From Pseudomonas sp. PD9R (GTDB taxonomy: Bacteria; Pseudomonadota; Gammaproteobacteria; Pseudomonadales; Pseudomonadaceae), in contig NZ_JAHTMR010000032.1 in NCBI RefSeq assembly GCF_019200975.1, positions 1-34,243 on the forward strand: a DNA stretch of 34,243 bases, given 5' to 3'. Position 1 is the stretch's first letter. Each line of letters begins with the position of its first letter. Below are positions 23,190 through 30,342 of the stretch, piece after piece. The notes beneath the pieces are model-generated. The model saw nothing but the letters and a program-made list of their open reading frames with translations, did no database searches and was not told the origin of the DNA. The position numbers were made by a program, and so were the translations under genes.

Positions 23190-23660
23190 ATGGAACAATC
23201 GACATGGATAAGTCATATGTCTAACGCCAACAATTATTTAGGCCCTCATAAAAAAACGGGACCAAACTCCTACGAACTAGGCCCTGTATCGGTCAGAGCA
23301 GAAAAACTCCCAGGTCTCGGGCAAGGCGGTTTTTTTCAGGGAGTTTGGGGCCTGAATGAAGGTCCTCATAGAGGTACCAGTGAGGGATCGGGAAAGCTTA
23401 GTCCGCTGACTCCATTCATATGGGATGACTTTATGAATGAGCAGAAAGCAAATAACAAGGAAGTAGACAATGAATATATAGGAATTTTCAATAGTCTAGC
23501 AGAGACGACCAATAGAGAACTTGAGCAGGCAAAAAAGGTCGCCAAGGGAACTCGAGTACTCACGCCAATAGAAATAGCAAAAACAGACCAAGAAACAACC
23601 ATTAAAGCTATCCAATCAAAGATTGCAGAGTTTCAAGCTAATACTGACAGCGCCCACTAA
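23190..23660 (+). CDS. S-type pyocin, N-terminal fragment (cut by in-frame stop)
   Basis: 156 residues (ATG 23190; an ATG at 23217 is an alternative). The first 70 residues are rich in Gly and Pro and probably flexible, as in the TonB-interacting N-termini of pyocins; residues about 75-155 are helical and charged (ELEQAKKVAKGTRVLTPIEI, then IQSKIAEFQANTDSAH). It ends at TAA 23658-23660. The same frame goes on at once with LYGHNPFFL and the big downstream frame, so this is the N-terminal receptor-binding part of one bacteriocin of about 876 residues that a single stop codon has split. A TCA-to-TAA change would explain it. AT-rich codon use differs from neighbouring core genes, a sign of horizontal transfer. 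Confidence 0.75.
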   Translation: MEQSTWISHMSNANNYLGPHKKTGPNSYELGPVSVRAEKLPGLGQGGFFQGVWGLNEGPHRGTSEGSGKLSPLTPFIWDDFMNEQKANNKEVDNEYIGIFNSLAETTNRELEQAKKVAKGTRVLTPIEIAKTDQETTIKAIQSKIAEFQANTDSAH

Positions 23661-23687
23661 CTTTATGGTCACAATCCATTTTTCCTA

Positions 23688-25820
23688 ATGACGGAATTAT
23701 CCTTCAGAAAAATATACGAAAGCGTGGAATCTCGTGCGAGTTTAGCTGCCGCTTATACAGCCATTGACAATGCATACCGATCAGCATTAGAGCTAAAACG
23801 AATTTCGCTGCAGATGAATATTCTGGCTAATCAGCTAAACGATCTATCTACAAAAATAACCCTGGCCGAGCCCGAATTCAACCCCACAAAAGACAGTTCA
23901 ACTTCAATCGTGGATGAGAAAATATCAGCCATTAATCTGGAAACGGATATACGCTTCCAGCTTATACCTTCTTTTATCCTGGAGAATATTTCTTCAGCCG
24001 GTGTAACAGGCGGACTTACGCTCTCTCAATCCCTGACAAATTACAAAACCACCATAGACAATATTATCGCATCCGAGCAGTCGGCTATCAGTTCTTACGC
24101 AAAAGCCAATCCAGCTATTAATGCGCCGCTAAGCAAACCTGAACTCGAAGCGCTTAGCAATCTCGTGAATTTACAGGCTCATACCAACCTTGGCAAACGA
24201 TGGCAAGACTATCATGTGTCACTTCTTCATTCAGAAACCGTTCGATATTTAACCGAGGCATCGAATGCCTTCTCTGGACTTATCGCACGCGCTCAAGACA
24301 CTGAACGGCTACAAGAGCAATTACGCATTGCTGCCGAGCAGAGTGCTCACCGGCAAGCGCAAGAAAGAAAACAAGAAGAAATCAGGATCGAGGCACTACG
24401 ACTAGCACACAGAAAGGCTGCCGCCGAAAAACTAATAAAATTGGAAAAACAAAAATCCGCAGATTCGCTGGCGGAGCAATTTAATGAAATAGCGAAAAGC
24501 ATTAAACAGAACATTCCAAAAGAGATCGACCAAAGATTAATATGGCTAAAGGACAAACAACAAGAGCTACTTTCCGCACATCGGGATGCTGAATCAGCGG
24601 AGCGCGATGCCGGAGGATTTTATGGCATATCAAACTCCAACAATCGGAAAAAATATCTGCGGCAAATTCAAAAATCTGTCGACTTTTCCATTCGAGTCAA
24701 ATACCAGATCCATAACGTAAACTTGTCAACCGTTAGCGGCCCAAAGGCATCCGTACACCCGCTAGTAATAACACCTGACGGCTTGATTTCCGGATATGAA
24801 CACTTGCCCACTTCATTGAACGGTGCGGTTGAATCACTGAAAAAGATAGGTACCACATTAACACGAGGGCCATTCATGTTGGTGTCTACCGTGTTCTACT
24901 CGGCGCCATTGGGAAATGGTGAACTTCAACGCAACCCCGTTGTAATGACCATGCCGCTCTCGTTACTTATTGATGATGTTAGTTATATTTCATCGGTGCA
25001 GCATGACAGCAACTTCCCTCTACCGTTTCGCGCCGTATCGTCGGTTCAGGGGGGACACACTAATCTCTATCTTGCCGCGACAGGCGAGGGCCTCTCCAAA
25101 TCGGTCAGACTCAGACACGCCCAGCTGGACGCAGTTACAAATCTCTACACATTCACGACTGAGGGTATTCTTCCGAGAACATTGACTTGGACGCCCGATG
25201 ACGCCCCCGGCAGCGATGCTTTAGGCTCCACGGATTTACCGGCCAAGCAACCCGGCATCATGATTTACCCAGGTGCCAGGGTCACTCAGATAGAAGGCCG
25301 GACTGACGAACATCCGACATGTGACGAGGCTGACACTGACGACTATATCCTGGTGTTCCCGGCAGAGTCAGGGTTTGATCCCGTTTACATCATGGCTAGC
25401 CGCTCAGGCCCGCGATATGAACCTGGGACGGCAACCGGGACGGGGCAAGCGGTCGGGGACAATTGGCTTGGGAGTGCTAGTGAAGCAGGGGGCGCTCCTG
25501 TTCCTACACAAATAGCAGATCAATTACGTGGTCAGGACTTCAGGAATTTTGATAAATTCAGGGAGAAATTTTGGCGCGCAGTGGCAAATGATGCAGAATT
25601 AAACAACAAACTTGGCCCACTTAACAAAGCGATAATGAAAAGTGGATATTCACCTTATGCGCCTCGAGGCGAGCAGGTGGGAGGGCGTGAGAAGTTCGAA
25701 ATCCATCACGTACATCCAATCGGTAGAGGTGGTGAAGTCTACAACATAGACAATATGGCCATAACCACTCCAAAATCTCATATTGCTGAACACTCAAAAG
25801 ACAATGGTGACTCGTTATGA
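23688..25820 (+). CDS. S-type pyocin / colicin-E9-like HNH DNase, main part
   Basis: 710 residues from the first ATG after the stop, but no ribosome binding site is in front of it, so separate translation is doubtful. Residues 1-330 are mostly helical, with a charged coiled-coil-like stretch (about 200-290). Residues about 350-500 match the pyocin-S translocation domain (from GPKASVHPLVITPDGL to LTWTPDDAPGSD). The C-terminal part carries a colicin E9-type cytotoxic domain: GTATGTGQAVGDNWL linker, RGQDFRNFDKFREKFW, GYSPYAP and the HNH site FEIHHVHPIGRGGEVYNIDN...KSHIAEH with the His pair at residues 673-674 and the last two His intact. The killing domain therefore looks functional as sequence. 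Its stop overlaps the immunity gene start. Confidence 0.88.
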   Translation: MTELSFRKIYESVESRASLAAAYTAIDNAYRSALELKRISLQMNILANQLNDLSTKITLAEPEFNPTKDSSTSIVDEKISAINLETDIRFQLIPSFILENISSAGVTGGLTLSQSLTNYKTTIDNIIASEQSAISSYAKANPAINAPLSKPELEALSNLVNLQAHTNLGKRWQDYHVSLLHSETVRYLTEASNAFSGLIARAQDTERLQEQLRIAAEQSAHRQAQERKQEEIRIEALRLAHRKAAAEKLIKLEKQKSADSLAEQFNEIAKSIKQNIPKEIDQRLIWLKDKQQELLSAHRDAESAERDAGGFYGISNSNNRKKYLRQIQKSVDFSIRVKYQIHNVNLSTVSGPKASVHPLVITPDGLISGYEHLPTSLNGAVESLKKIGTTLTRGPFMLVSTVFYSAPLGNGELQRNPVVMTMPLSLLIDDVSYISSVQHDSNFPLPFRAVSSVQGGHTNLYLAATGEGLSKSVRLRHAQLDAVTNLYTFTTEGILPRTLTWTPDDAPGSDALGSTDLPAKQPGIMIYPGARVTQIEGRTDEHPTCDEADTDDYILVFPAESGFDPVYIMASRSGPRYEPGTATGTGQAVGDNWLGSASEAGGAPVPTQIADQLRGQDFRNFDKFREKFWRAVANDAELNNKLGPLNKAIMKSGYSPYAPRGEQVGGREKFEIHHVHPIGRGGEVYNIDNMAITTPKSHIAEHSKDNGDSL

Positions 25821-26077
25821 ATTCCAACAAACCATATGATCAATACACCGAAACGGAGTTTTTGGCGATTATCAACCGATTGTTTGTTGGAGATTACTCA
25901 TCCGAAGAAGAACTTGACGTCCTTGTTCACCAAATAGTCGATACGTCTGAGCACCCAAACGGTACAGATATCCTGTTTTACCCTGAACAGGGTGTTGAAA
26001 ATTCAGCTATGGGAATACTTAACAGCATTAAGGAATGGCGCCAAGCAAACAGCAAACCCGGCTTCAAACCTGAGTAA
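25817..26077 (+). CDS. Colicin/pyocin DNase immunity protein (Im9-like)
   Basis: 86 residues. Start overlaps the bacteriocin stop by four bases (ATGA), the usual coupling. Motifs of the E-colicin immunity family: YTETEFLAIINRLF, SSEEELDVLVHQIVDTSEHP and the tyrosine-centred helix with DILFYPEQG, then GILNSIKEWRQANSKPGFKP. These bind and block the HNH DNase next to its active site. The gene is intact although the bacteriocin gene is not, so the cell would stay immune to relatives that make the same toxin. Confidence 0.95.
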   Translation: MNSNKPYDQYTETEFLAIINRLFVGDYSSEEELDVLVHQIVDTSEHPNGTDILFYPEQGVENSAMGILNSIKEWRQANSKPGFKPE

Positions 26078-26093
26078 ATTGCAAAAATAATAG

Positions 26094-26122
26094 AAGCGCG
26101 ACCATTCGGTCGCGCTTTTTTT
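26094..26122 (+). terminator. Terminator after immunity gene
   Basis: AAGCGCGACC (26094-26103) pairs with GGTCGCGCTT (26108-26117), loop ATTC, followed by a T run to 26122. The minus strand also has a T-rich stretch beyond the stem, so it may stop transcripts from the convergent TonB-domain gene too. Confidence 0.92.
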
Positions 26123-26133
26123 CGGTTCCCACA

Positions 26134-26742
26134 TTAAAGCAGCTTCCGAATATCCTCGGGTAAAAACCGAATATATCTGGAGACAGGGCTGTTCAGGCAT
26201 TGCCTGGCAATGGCCGGCACACGCTTGTTCAACTTGGCGATCAACGCTAGACGCTGCTCAGCTGACATTTGTTTTTGAAAGAGCCCACTCGACAGATACG
26301 CACGGGTGTAATGAAACGCGGGTAAATCGACCCAGTGGTAATCCACGGTACGAACAACGCCTTCGTTGACCTCGCGGCATTTCAGTTCTTTGAGCCAATG
26401 GTTGATGCCATTCGGAGCATCAAGGCCGAACACCATCGGCGCAATTACTTCCTGTTCGACCGGATTTTCGCCGCCCACCCTCCACGGCTTGAACCGCCAG
26501 TTCGTTATCGCCGTTGTGGTGGCTTCCGCCAGATCCGGGTGGTCGCTTTCCAGAATCTTCACCTTACCGACGGAACCATCGGCGCTGACCATGAAGCTGA
26601 CCCGCACATTTCCGACAATCCCTGCCCTGGATAACGCACTTGGGTAAATCGGCTTGGGAGTGTCCTCTGGTATCAGAAAAACCTCCCCAGCCCTGATATC
26701 GACCGACACCATCAGCAACAGCACACACGCAAACCACCGCAT
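26134..26742 (-). CDS. TonB C-terminal-domain protein, secreted
   Basis: 202 residues from the ATG at 26742, with GGAGAGGGG upstream. The N-terminus (MRWFACVLLLMVSVDIRA) is a signal peptide, likely cut before GEVFLI. Residues about 30-115 form a TonB C-terminal domain: PKPIYPSALSRAGIVGNVRV, SFMVSADGSVGKVKILES and AITNWRFKPWRVGG. The long proline spacer and N-terminal anchor of true TonB are missing, so it is not an energy transducer of the classic kind. The C-terminal 85 residues are of unknown type with conserved-looking cysteines. Longer upstream frames have no ribosome binding site. Closeness to the bacteriocin is probably chance. Confidence 0.8.
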   Translation of the reverse strand: MRWFACVLLLMVSVDIRAGEVFLIPEDTPKPIYPSALSRAGIVGNVRVSFMVSADGSVGKVKILESDHPDLAEATTTAITNWRFKPWRVGGENPVEQEVIAPMVFGLDAPNGINHWLKELKCREVNEGVVRTVDYHWVDLPAFHYTRAYLSSGLFQKQMSAEQRLALIAKLNKRVPAIARQCLNSPVSRYIRFLPEDIRKLL

Positions 26743-26941
26743 AACCCCTCTCCTTCGCCACTGCAATGCCAAACCTGGCACCAGCACAAAGGTTAAAGCT
26801 CGGCGACCTGGAACAGAACGTCGCGACGTCCCATTCAATCGAAGGACATTTCCCAAAACCTGCCCTACTCCGGGCAAGCGAAGCGCATCAAAGCGACAGA
26901 GGTAACGCTTCCTACAGCGTCCTTCACTTACACCTGAGCGA

Positions 26942-26961
26942 CATGTTCGTAAAAGAACATG
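26942..26961. promoter_or_regulatory. GlpR-like operator 1 upstream of glpT
   Basis: CATGTTCGTAAAAGAACATG is an inverted repeat with perfect 7-base arms. It fits the GlpR operator pattern (ATGTTCG-NTAN-CGAACAT) very well. GlpR represses glycerol-3-phosphate genes when the inducer is absent. Confidence 0.65.
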
Positions 26962-27005
26962 CGATCTCCAATATTTCCGCTGTTTGGCCAATGCGAACCG
27001 GTGCT

Positions 27006-27023
27006 ATTTTCGGTAACGAAACT
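27006..27023. promoter_or_regulatory. GlpR-like operator 2 upstream of glpT
   Basis: ATTTTCGGTAACGAAACT keeps the centre of the GlpR operator (TTCGnTAaCGAA) with weaker outer bases. It is 46 bases before the glpT start. The rest of the 327-base gap between the TonB-domain gene and glpT shows no other feature. Confidence 0.55.
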
Positions 27024-27069
27024 GTAACATTCGCATCCGCAGTCAAAACAAGAAATCTGGAGCTCTTGA

Positions 27070-28422
27070 ATGTTTGCTTTTTTTCGTCCTGCCGCACATC
27101 AGGCTCCATTGCCTGAAGAAAAAATAGACAGCACCTACCGACGCCTTCGCTGGCAGATCTTCGCCGGGATTTTCATTGGCTATGCCGGTTACTACCTGCT
27201 GCGCAAGAACTTCACCCTGGCCTTCCCGGACCTGATCGCCCAAGGCTATACAAAAGGCCAACTGGGTGTGGCCATGTCGGCGATTGCGATCGCCTACGGT
27301 CTGTCCAAGTTTTTGATGGGCATTGTGTCCGACCGCTCCAACCCGCGTTACTTCCTGCCGTTCGGCCTGGTGGTGTCCGCCGGGGTGATGTTCGTTTTCG
27401 GTTTCGCACCTTGGGCGACGTCCAGCGTGACCATGATGTTCATCCTGTTGTTCATCAACGGCTGGGCGCAAGGCATGGGCTGGCCGCCGAGCGGGCGAAC
27501 CATGGTGCACTGGTGGTCGAAGAAAGAGCGCGGCGGTGTGGTTTCCGTGTGGAACACCGCGCATAACGTCGGCGGTGGCTTGATCGGCCCGCTGGCGATT
27601 CTCGGCATGGGCTGGTTCAACGACTGGCACAGCAAGTTCTACGTACCGGCCGCCGTGGCGCTGCTGGTCGCCGTATTTGCCTTCATTGTGATGCGCGACA
27701 CTCCGCAATCGACGGGCTTGCCGCCGATCGAGAAGTACAAAAACGATTACCCGGAAGGCTACGACGCCAGCCACGAAGACGAATTCAGCGCCAAGGACAT
27801 CTTTGTCAAATACGTGCTGCGCAACAAAATGCTCTGGTTCATCGCCCTGGCCAACGTCTTCGTCTACTTGTTGCGCTACGGCATCCTGGACTGGGCGCCG
27901 ACCTACCTCAAAGAGGTCAAGCACTTCGACTTCGACAAGACGTCGTGGGCGTATTTCCTTTATGAGTGGGCAGGCATTCCGGGCACGTTGCTGTGCGGCT
28001 GGATGTCGGACAAGGTCTTTCGTGGCAACCGTGGCCTGACCGGCATGGTGTTCATGGCGTTGGTGACCGTCGCGACGATCGTGTACTGGTTGAACCCGCC
28101 GGGTAACCCGATGATCGATATGATCTCGCTGTTCGCGATCGGCTTCCTGATCTACGGCCCGGTGATGCTGGTTGGCCTGCAAGCGCTGGAACTGGTGCCG
28201 AAGAAGGCGGCGGGGACGGCTGCAGGCTTTACTGGCCTGTTCGGTTACCTGGGTGGTTCAGTCGCGGCCAGTGCCTTGATGGGCTACACGGTGGACTACT
28301 TCGGTTGGGATGGCGGTTTCATCCTGCTGGTAGCCGCCTGTTTGCTGGCGATGGCATTCCTGGCACCCACGCTGGGGCACAAACAAATCGCCAGTCAGAC
28401 CCGCGAAGAAGCACTCGCCTGA
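27070..28422 (+). CDS. glpT: Glycerol-3-phosphate transporter
   Basis: 450 residues, major facilitator superfamily, 12 predicted membrane helices, inner membrane. Exchanges sn-glycerol-3-phosphate for phosphate. The two substrate-binding arginines known from E. coli GlpT are at the same positions: R45 in YYLLRKNFTLAFPDL and R269 in LLRYGILDWAPTYL. NGWAQGMGWPPSGRTMVHWW is another signature of organophosphate antiporters. GGAG lies nine bases before the ATG. Two GlpR-like sites lie upstream. Its 3' end overlaps the convergent chaC-type gene by 28 bases. Confidence 0.96.
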   Translation: MFAFFRPAAHQAPLPEEKIDSTYRRLRWQIFAGIFIGYAGYYLLRKNFTLAFPDLIAQGYTKGQLGVAMSAIAIAYGLSKFLMGIVSDRSNPRYFLPFGLVVSAGVMFVFGFAPWATSSVTMMFILLFINGWAQGMGWPPSGRTMVHWWSKKERGGVVSVWNTAHNVGGGLIGPLAILGMGWFNDWHSKFYVPAAVALLVAVFAFIVMRDTPQSTGLPPIEKYKNDYPEGYDASHEDEFSAKDIFVKYVLRNKMLWFIALANVFVYLLRYGILDWAPTYLKEVKHFDFDKTSWAYFLYEWAGIPGTLLCGWMSDKVFRGNRGLTGMVFMALVTVATIVYWLNPPGNPMIDMISLFAIGFLIYGPVMLVGLQALELVPKKAAGTAAGFTGLFGYLGGSVAASALMGYTVDYFGWDGGFILLVAACLLAMAFLAPTLGHKQIASQTREEALA

Positions 28423-29066
28423 TCAGACGTTGATTTACAACGCTTGAGCCGCGCCTCCAGATTCCGGTCTGGCATGGCGTGGCTACGCAGGGCGTTGGCG
28501 GTCTGCTCGACATAGTCGCGAGTGGTGCCGTAGCGCCCGCAAGCGTTTTCGAACACGTGATTCAGTACGTGATCAGGCAAGTTGCCGGCATAGCTGGGCA
28601 GGTGACGTTCCAGGACGAATCCCAACGCCTGAACCTGGCTACCGTCTTCAAGTCGGCAGTTGAGCCAGTGCGGTCGATAGGACGGGAATGGCATCTCTCT
28701 TTTCCATAACGCGTACAGCGAAGCGTCCAGTTGCTCTTCCGGCAAGCGATAGGCAAAACCACTGCAGGAGCCGCCGCGATCCAGGCCAAACACCAGGCCC
28801 GGCATTTCCGGCGTGCCGCGATGTTCATGGGACCACAGGTACAAACCGCGATGGTAGCCATGCACCCGCCCGCGTACGCGTTCAACCGCCGTGCACTCGG
28901 GACGCCAGATCAGCGATCCATACGCGAACAACCACACTGGCCCGCCCTTGTGGCGCGCCATGGTCGATTGCATCGAGCTGAGTAGTTGTTCGTGGGTGAG
29001 CTGCGGCCCCAGATCGAGCCGCGGAGGGTAAGCCAGATTCAAAATCGAAGATTCAATGGCGCTCAT
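28395..29066 (-). CDS. ChaC-family gamma-glutamylcyclotransferase
   Basis: 223 residues. ChaC enzymes cleave glutathione to 5-oxoproline and Cys-Gly. The substrate-binding loop is VWLFAYGSLIWRP (about residue 44-56), the catalytic glutamate is in ALWKREMPFPSYRP (about 124), and YRRG-like turn YHRGLYLWSHEHRGTPE follows the family. The start at 29066 has no clear ribosome binding site; a start at an internal ATG about 30 residues later is possible. It overlaps the 3' end of glpT in the convergent direction. Confidence 0.88.
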   Translation of the reverse strand: MSAIESSILNLAYPPRLDLGPQLTHEQLLSSMQSTMARHKGGPVWLFAYGSLIWRPECTAVERVRGRVHGYHRGLYLWSHEHRGTPEMPGLVFGLDRGGSCSGFAYRLPEEQLDASLYALWKREMPFPSYRPHWLNCRLEDGSQVQALGFVLERHLPSYAGNLPDHVLNHVFENACGRYGTTRDYVEQTANALRSHAMPDRNLEARLKRCKSTSDQASASSRV

Positions 29067-29202
29067 GGCGAATAGCGTTCAGCTCCCCGCGGGTGAAGAA
29101 TTACTTAATAGAACGCACCGCTGTAACAATAAGGCACATATGTTTTAAGGCAATTTAAGTGCCATGGCACAGTTCTTAAATTATTGCCTGATCGAGTTAT
29201 AA

Positions 29203-29240
29203 CCTACCGGTATTTATACAAATCTATAAATACCAATAGG
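29203..29240. repeat. AT-rich inverted repeat with flanking direct repeats
   Basis: CCTACCGGTATTTATA and TATAAATACCAATAGG form an inverted repeat (two mismatches over 16) with a six-base loop. GAGTTATAACCT occurs on both sides, at 29194-29205 and 29250-29261; the left copy overlaps the arm by three bases and the right one touches repeat copy G. It could be a very small mobile element, a hairpin or a protein-binding site. Confidence 0.6.
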
Positions 29241-29260
29241 CTATATGGAGAGTTATAACC

Positions 29261-29360
29261 TGTAGGAGCGAGCTTGCTCGCGATGGTCGTTAACGATTAC
29301 GCCGGAAGCCAGGCTGCCCGCAGCGTTCTTGAGTCCATCGCGAGCAGGCTCGCTCCTACA
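29261..29360. repeat. Family 2 palindrome, copy G (REPIN-like)
   Basis: Arms TGTAGGAGCGAGCTTGCTCG(CGATGG) and GCGAGCAGGCTCGCTCCTACA, like copy E, with a loop of about 50 bases that also resembles that of E (GTTAACGATTACGCCGG versus CCAACGATAACGCCGG). It lies 13 bases before the 3' end of the reductase gene. The remainder of the 307-base gap (29067-29193) is AT-rich without a visible gene. Confidence 0.9.
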
Positions 29361-29373
29361 GGGGGGGGTAGCG

Positions 29374-30342
29374 TCAGGATCTAGGCGCGTACGCAAACAC
29401 GTCAGCGCGCATTTGATGGGCGTCCATTCCGGCCTCCACCAGCGCATCCAGCGTGCCATAGACCATCGCCGGCGAGCCGCTGGCGTACACATGCAGGGTC
29501 TTGAGGTCAGGGAAGTCTTCGCACACCGCTTCATGCAGCATGCCGCAGCGCCCCGGCCAGCCACATGGGTCGCTGACGACTTTATGCAGGAACAGATTGG
29601 GCAACTTCAGCCACTCGTCCCAATGTTCGATTTCATAGAAGTCTTCGGGACGACGTACGCCCCAATACAAATGCACCGGATGCTTGAAGCCAGTCGCGCG
29701 GCAATGTTCGATCAGGCCATGAACCTGACCCATTCCAGTACCTGCGGCAATCAACACCAACGGACCCTCCGGCAACTCGGCCAGGTGCGTGTCACCGAAC
29801 GGCATGTCGATGCGCACCATCGTGTCGCGTTGCAGTTGTTTGATCAGGTTTAACGCACTGGCTTCGCGCGCCAGGACATGAATTTCCAGATCGCGCCCAC
29901 CAGAAGGTGCCGACGCCAGGGAAAACGACGACTTGTCGCCGTTATCCCGATAAATCATCAGGTACTGCCCCGCGTAATAACGCGGTGGCTTGCCGGCCGG
30001 GGCCCGCAATCGGACCCGCCAGGTATCACCGCCGACGTCGGTGCAACTGGTGACCTGACACGACAGACTGCGCACCGGCAATTCTCCCAGCGCGAGCACG
30101 CCATCCCACAGCACGATGCAGTCTTCCAGCGGCTCTGCTATGCAAGTGTAGAACTCGCCATGGTCGCGCACACCGCCCGCCTGTTCGACCCGGCCCTCTA
30201 CCAGCAGCGCGGCGCACACATGGCAATTACCATTGCGACAGCTTTGCGGGCATTCGTAGCCCAGACGGCGTGCGCCATCGAGAATCCGCTCGCCGGGCAG
30301 AATATCCAGCACTGCTCCGGAGGGCTGCAAGGTTACACGCAT
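29374..30342 (-). CDS. 2Fe-2S ferredoxin / flavin (FNR-type) reductase next to ubiD
   Basis: 322 residues from the ATG at 30342. Residues 1-90 are a plant-type ferredoxin with YECPQSCRNGNCHVC and a later Cys (FYTC) as cluster ligands. Residues about 100-200 form the flavin-binding barrel (YYAGQYLMIYRDNGDKSSFS), and about 205-320 the NAD(P)H domain (LIAAGTGMGQVHGLIEHCRA, ending DVFAYAP). The same layout is found in CDP-6-deoxy-glucoseen reductases (AscD), the usual automatic label. The ATG overlaps the ubiD stop by one base (TGATG), so it is coupled with ubiD. In E. coli a flavin reductase gene (fre) also follows ubiD, which makes a link to reduced flavin supply a fair inference. Confidence 0.85.
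   Translation of the reverse strand: MRVTLQPSGAVLDILPGERILDGARRLGYECPQSCRNGNCHVCAALLVEGRVEQAGGVRDHGEFYTCIAEPLEDCIVLWDGVLALGELPVRSLSCQVTSCTDVGGDTWRVRLRAPAGKPPRYYAGQYLMIYRDNGDKSSFSLASAPSGGRDLEIHVLAREASALNLIKQLQRDTMVRIDMPFGDTHLAELPEGPLVLIAAGTGMGQVHGLIEHCRATGFKHPVHLYWGVRRPEDFYEIEHWDEWLKLPNLFLHKVVSDPCGWPGRCGMLHEAVCEDFPDLKTLHVYASGSPAMVYGTLDALVEAGMDAHQMRADVFAYAPRS

Noticed and set aside
23688..25820. Second bacteriocin frame as an independent gene with its own start
   Set aside because: No ribosome binding site before the ATG and it continues in frame from the upstream fragment; kept as part of one interrupted gene.
26134..26742. TonB-domain protein as part of the bacteriocin system
   Set aside because: It is convergent, GC-rich like core genes and beyond the island terminator; neighbourhood alone is not enough.
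26743..26991. Longer N-terminus of the TonB-domain protein
   Set aside because: The extension is arginine-rich, has no family match, and a strong ribosome binding site plus signal peptide mark the start at 26742.
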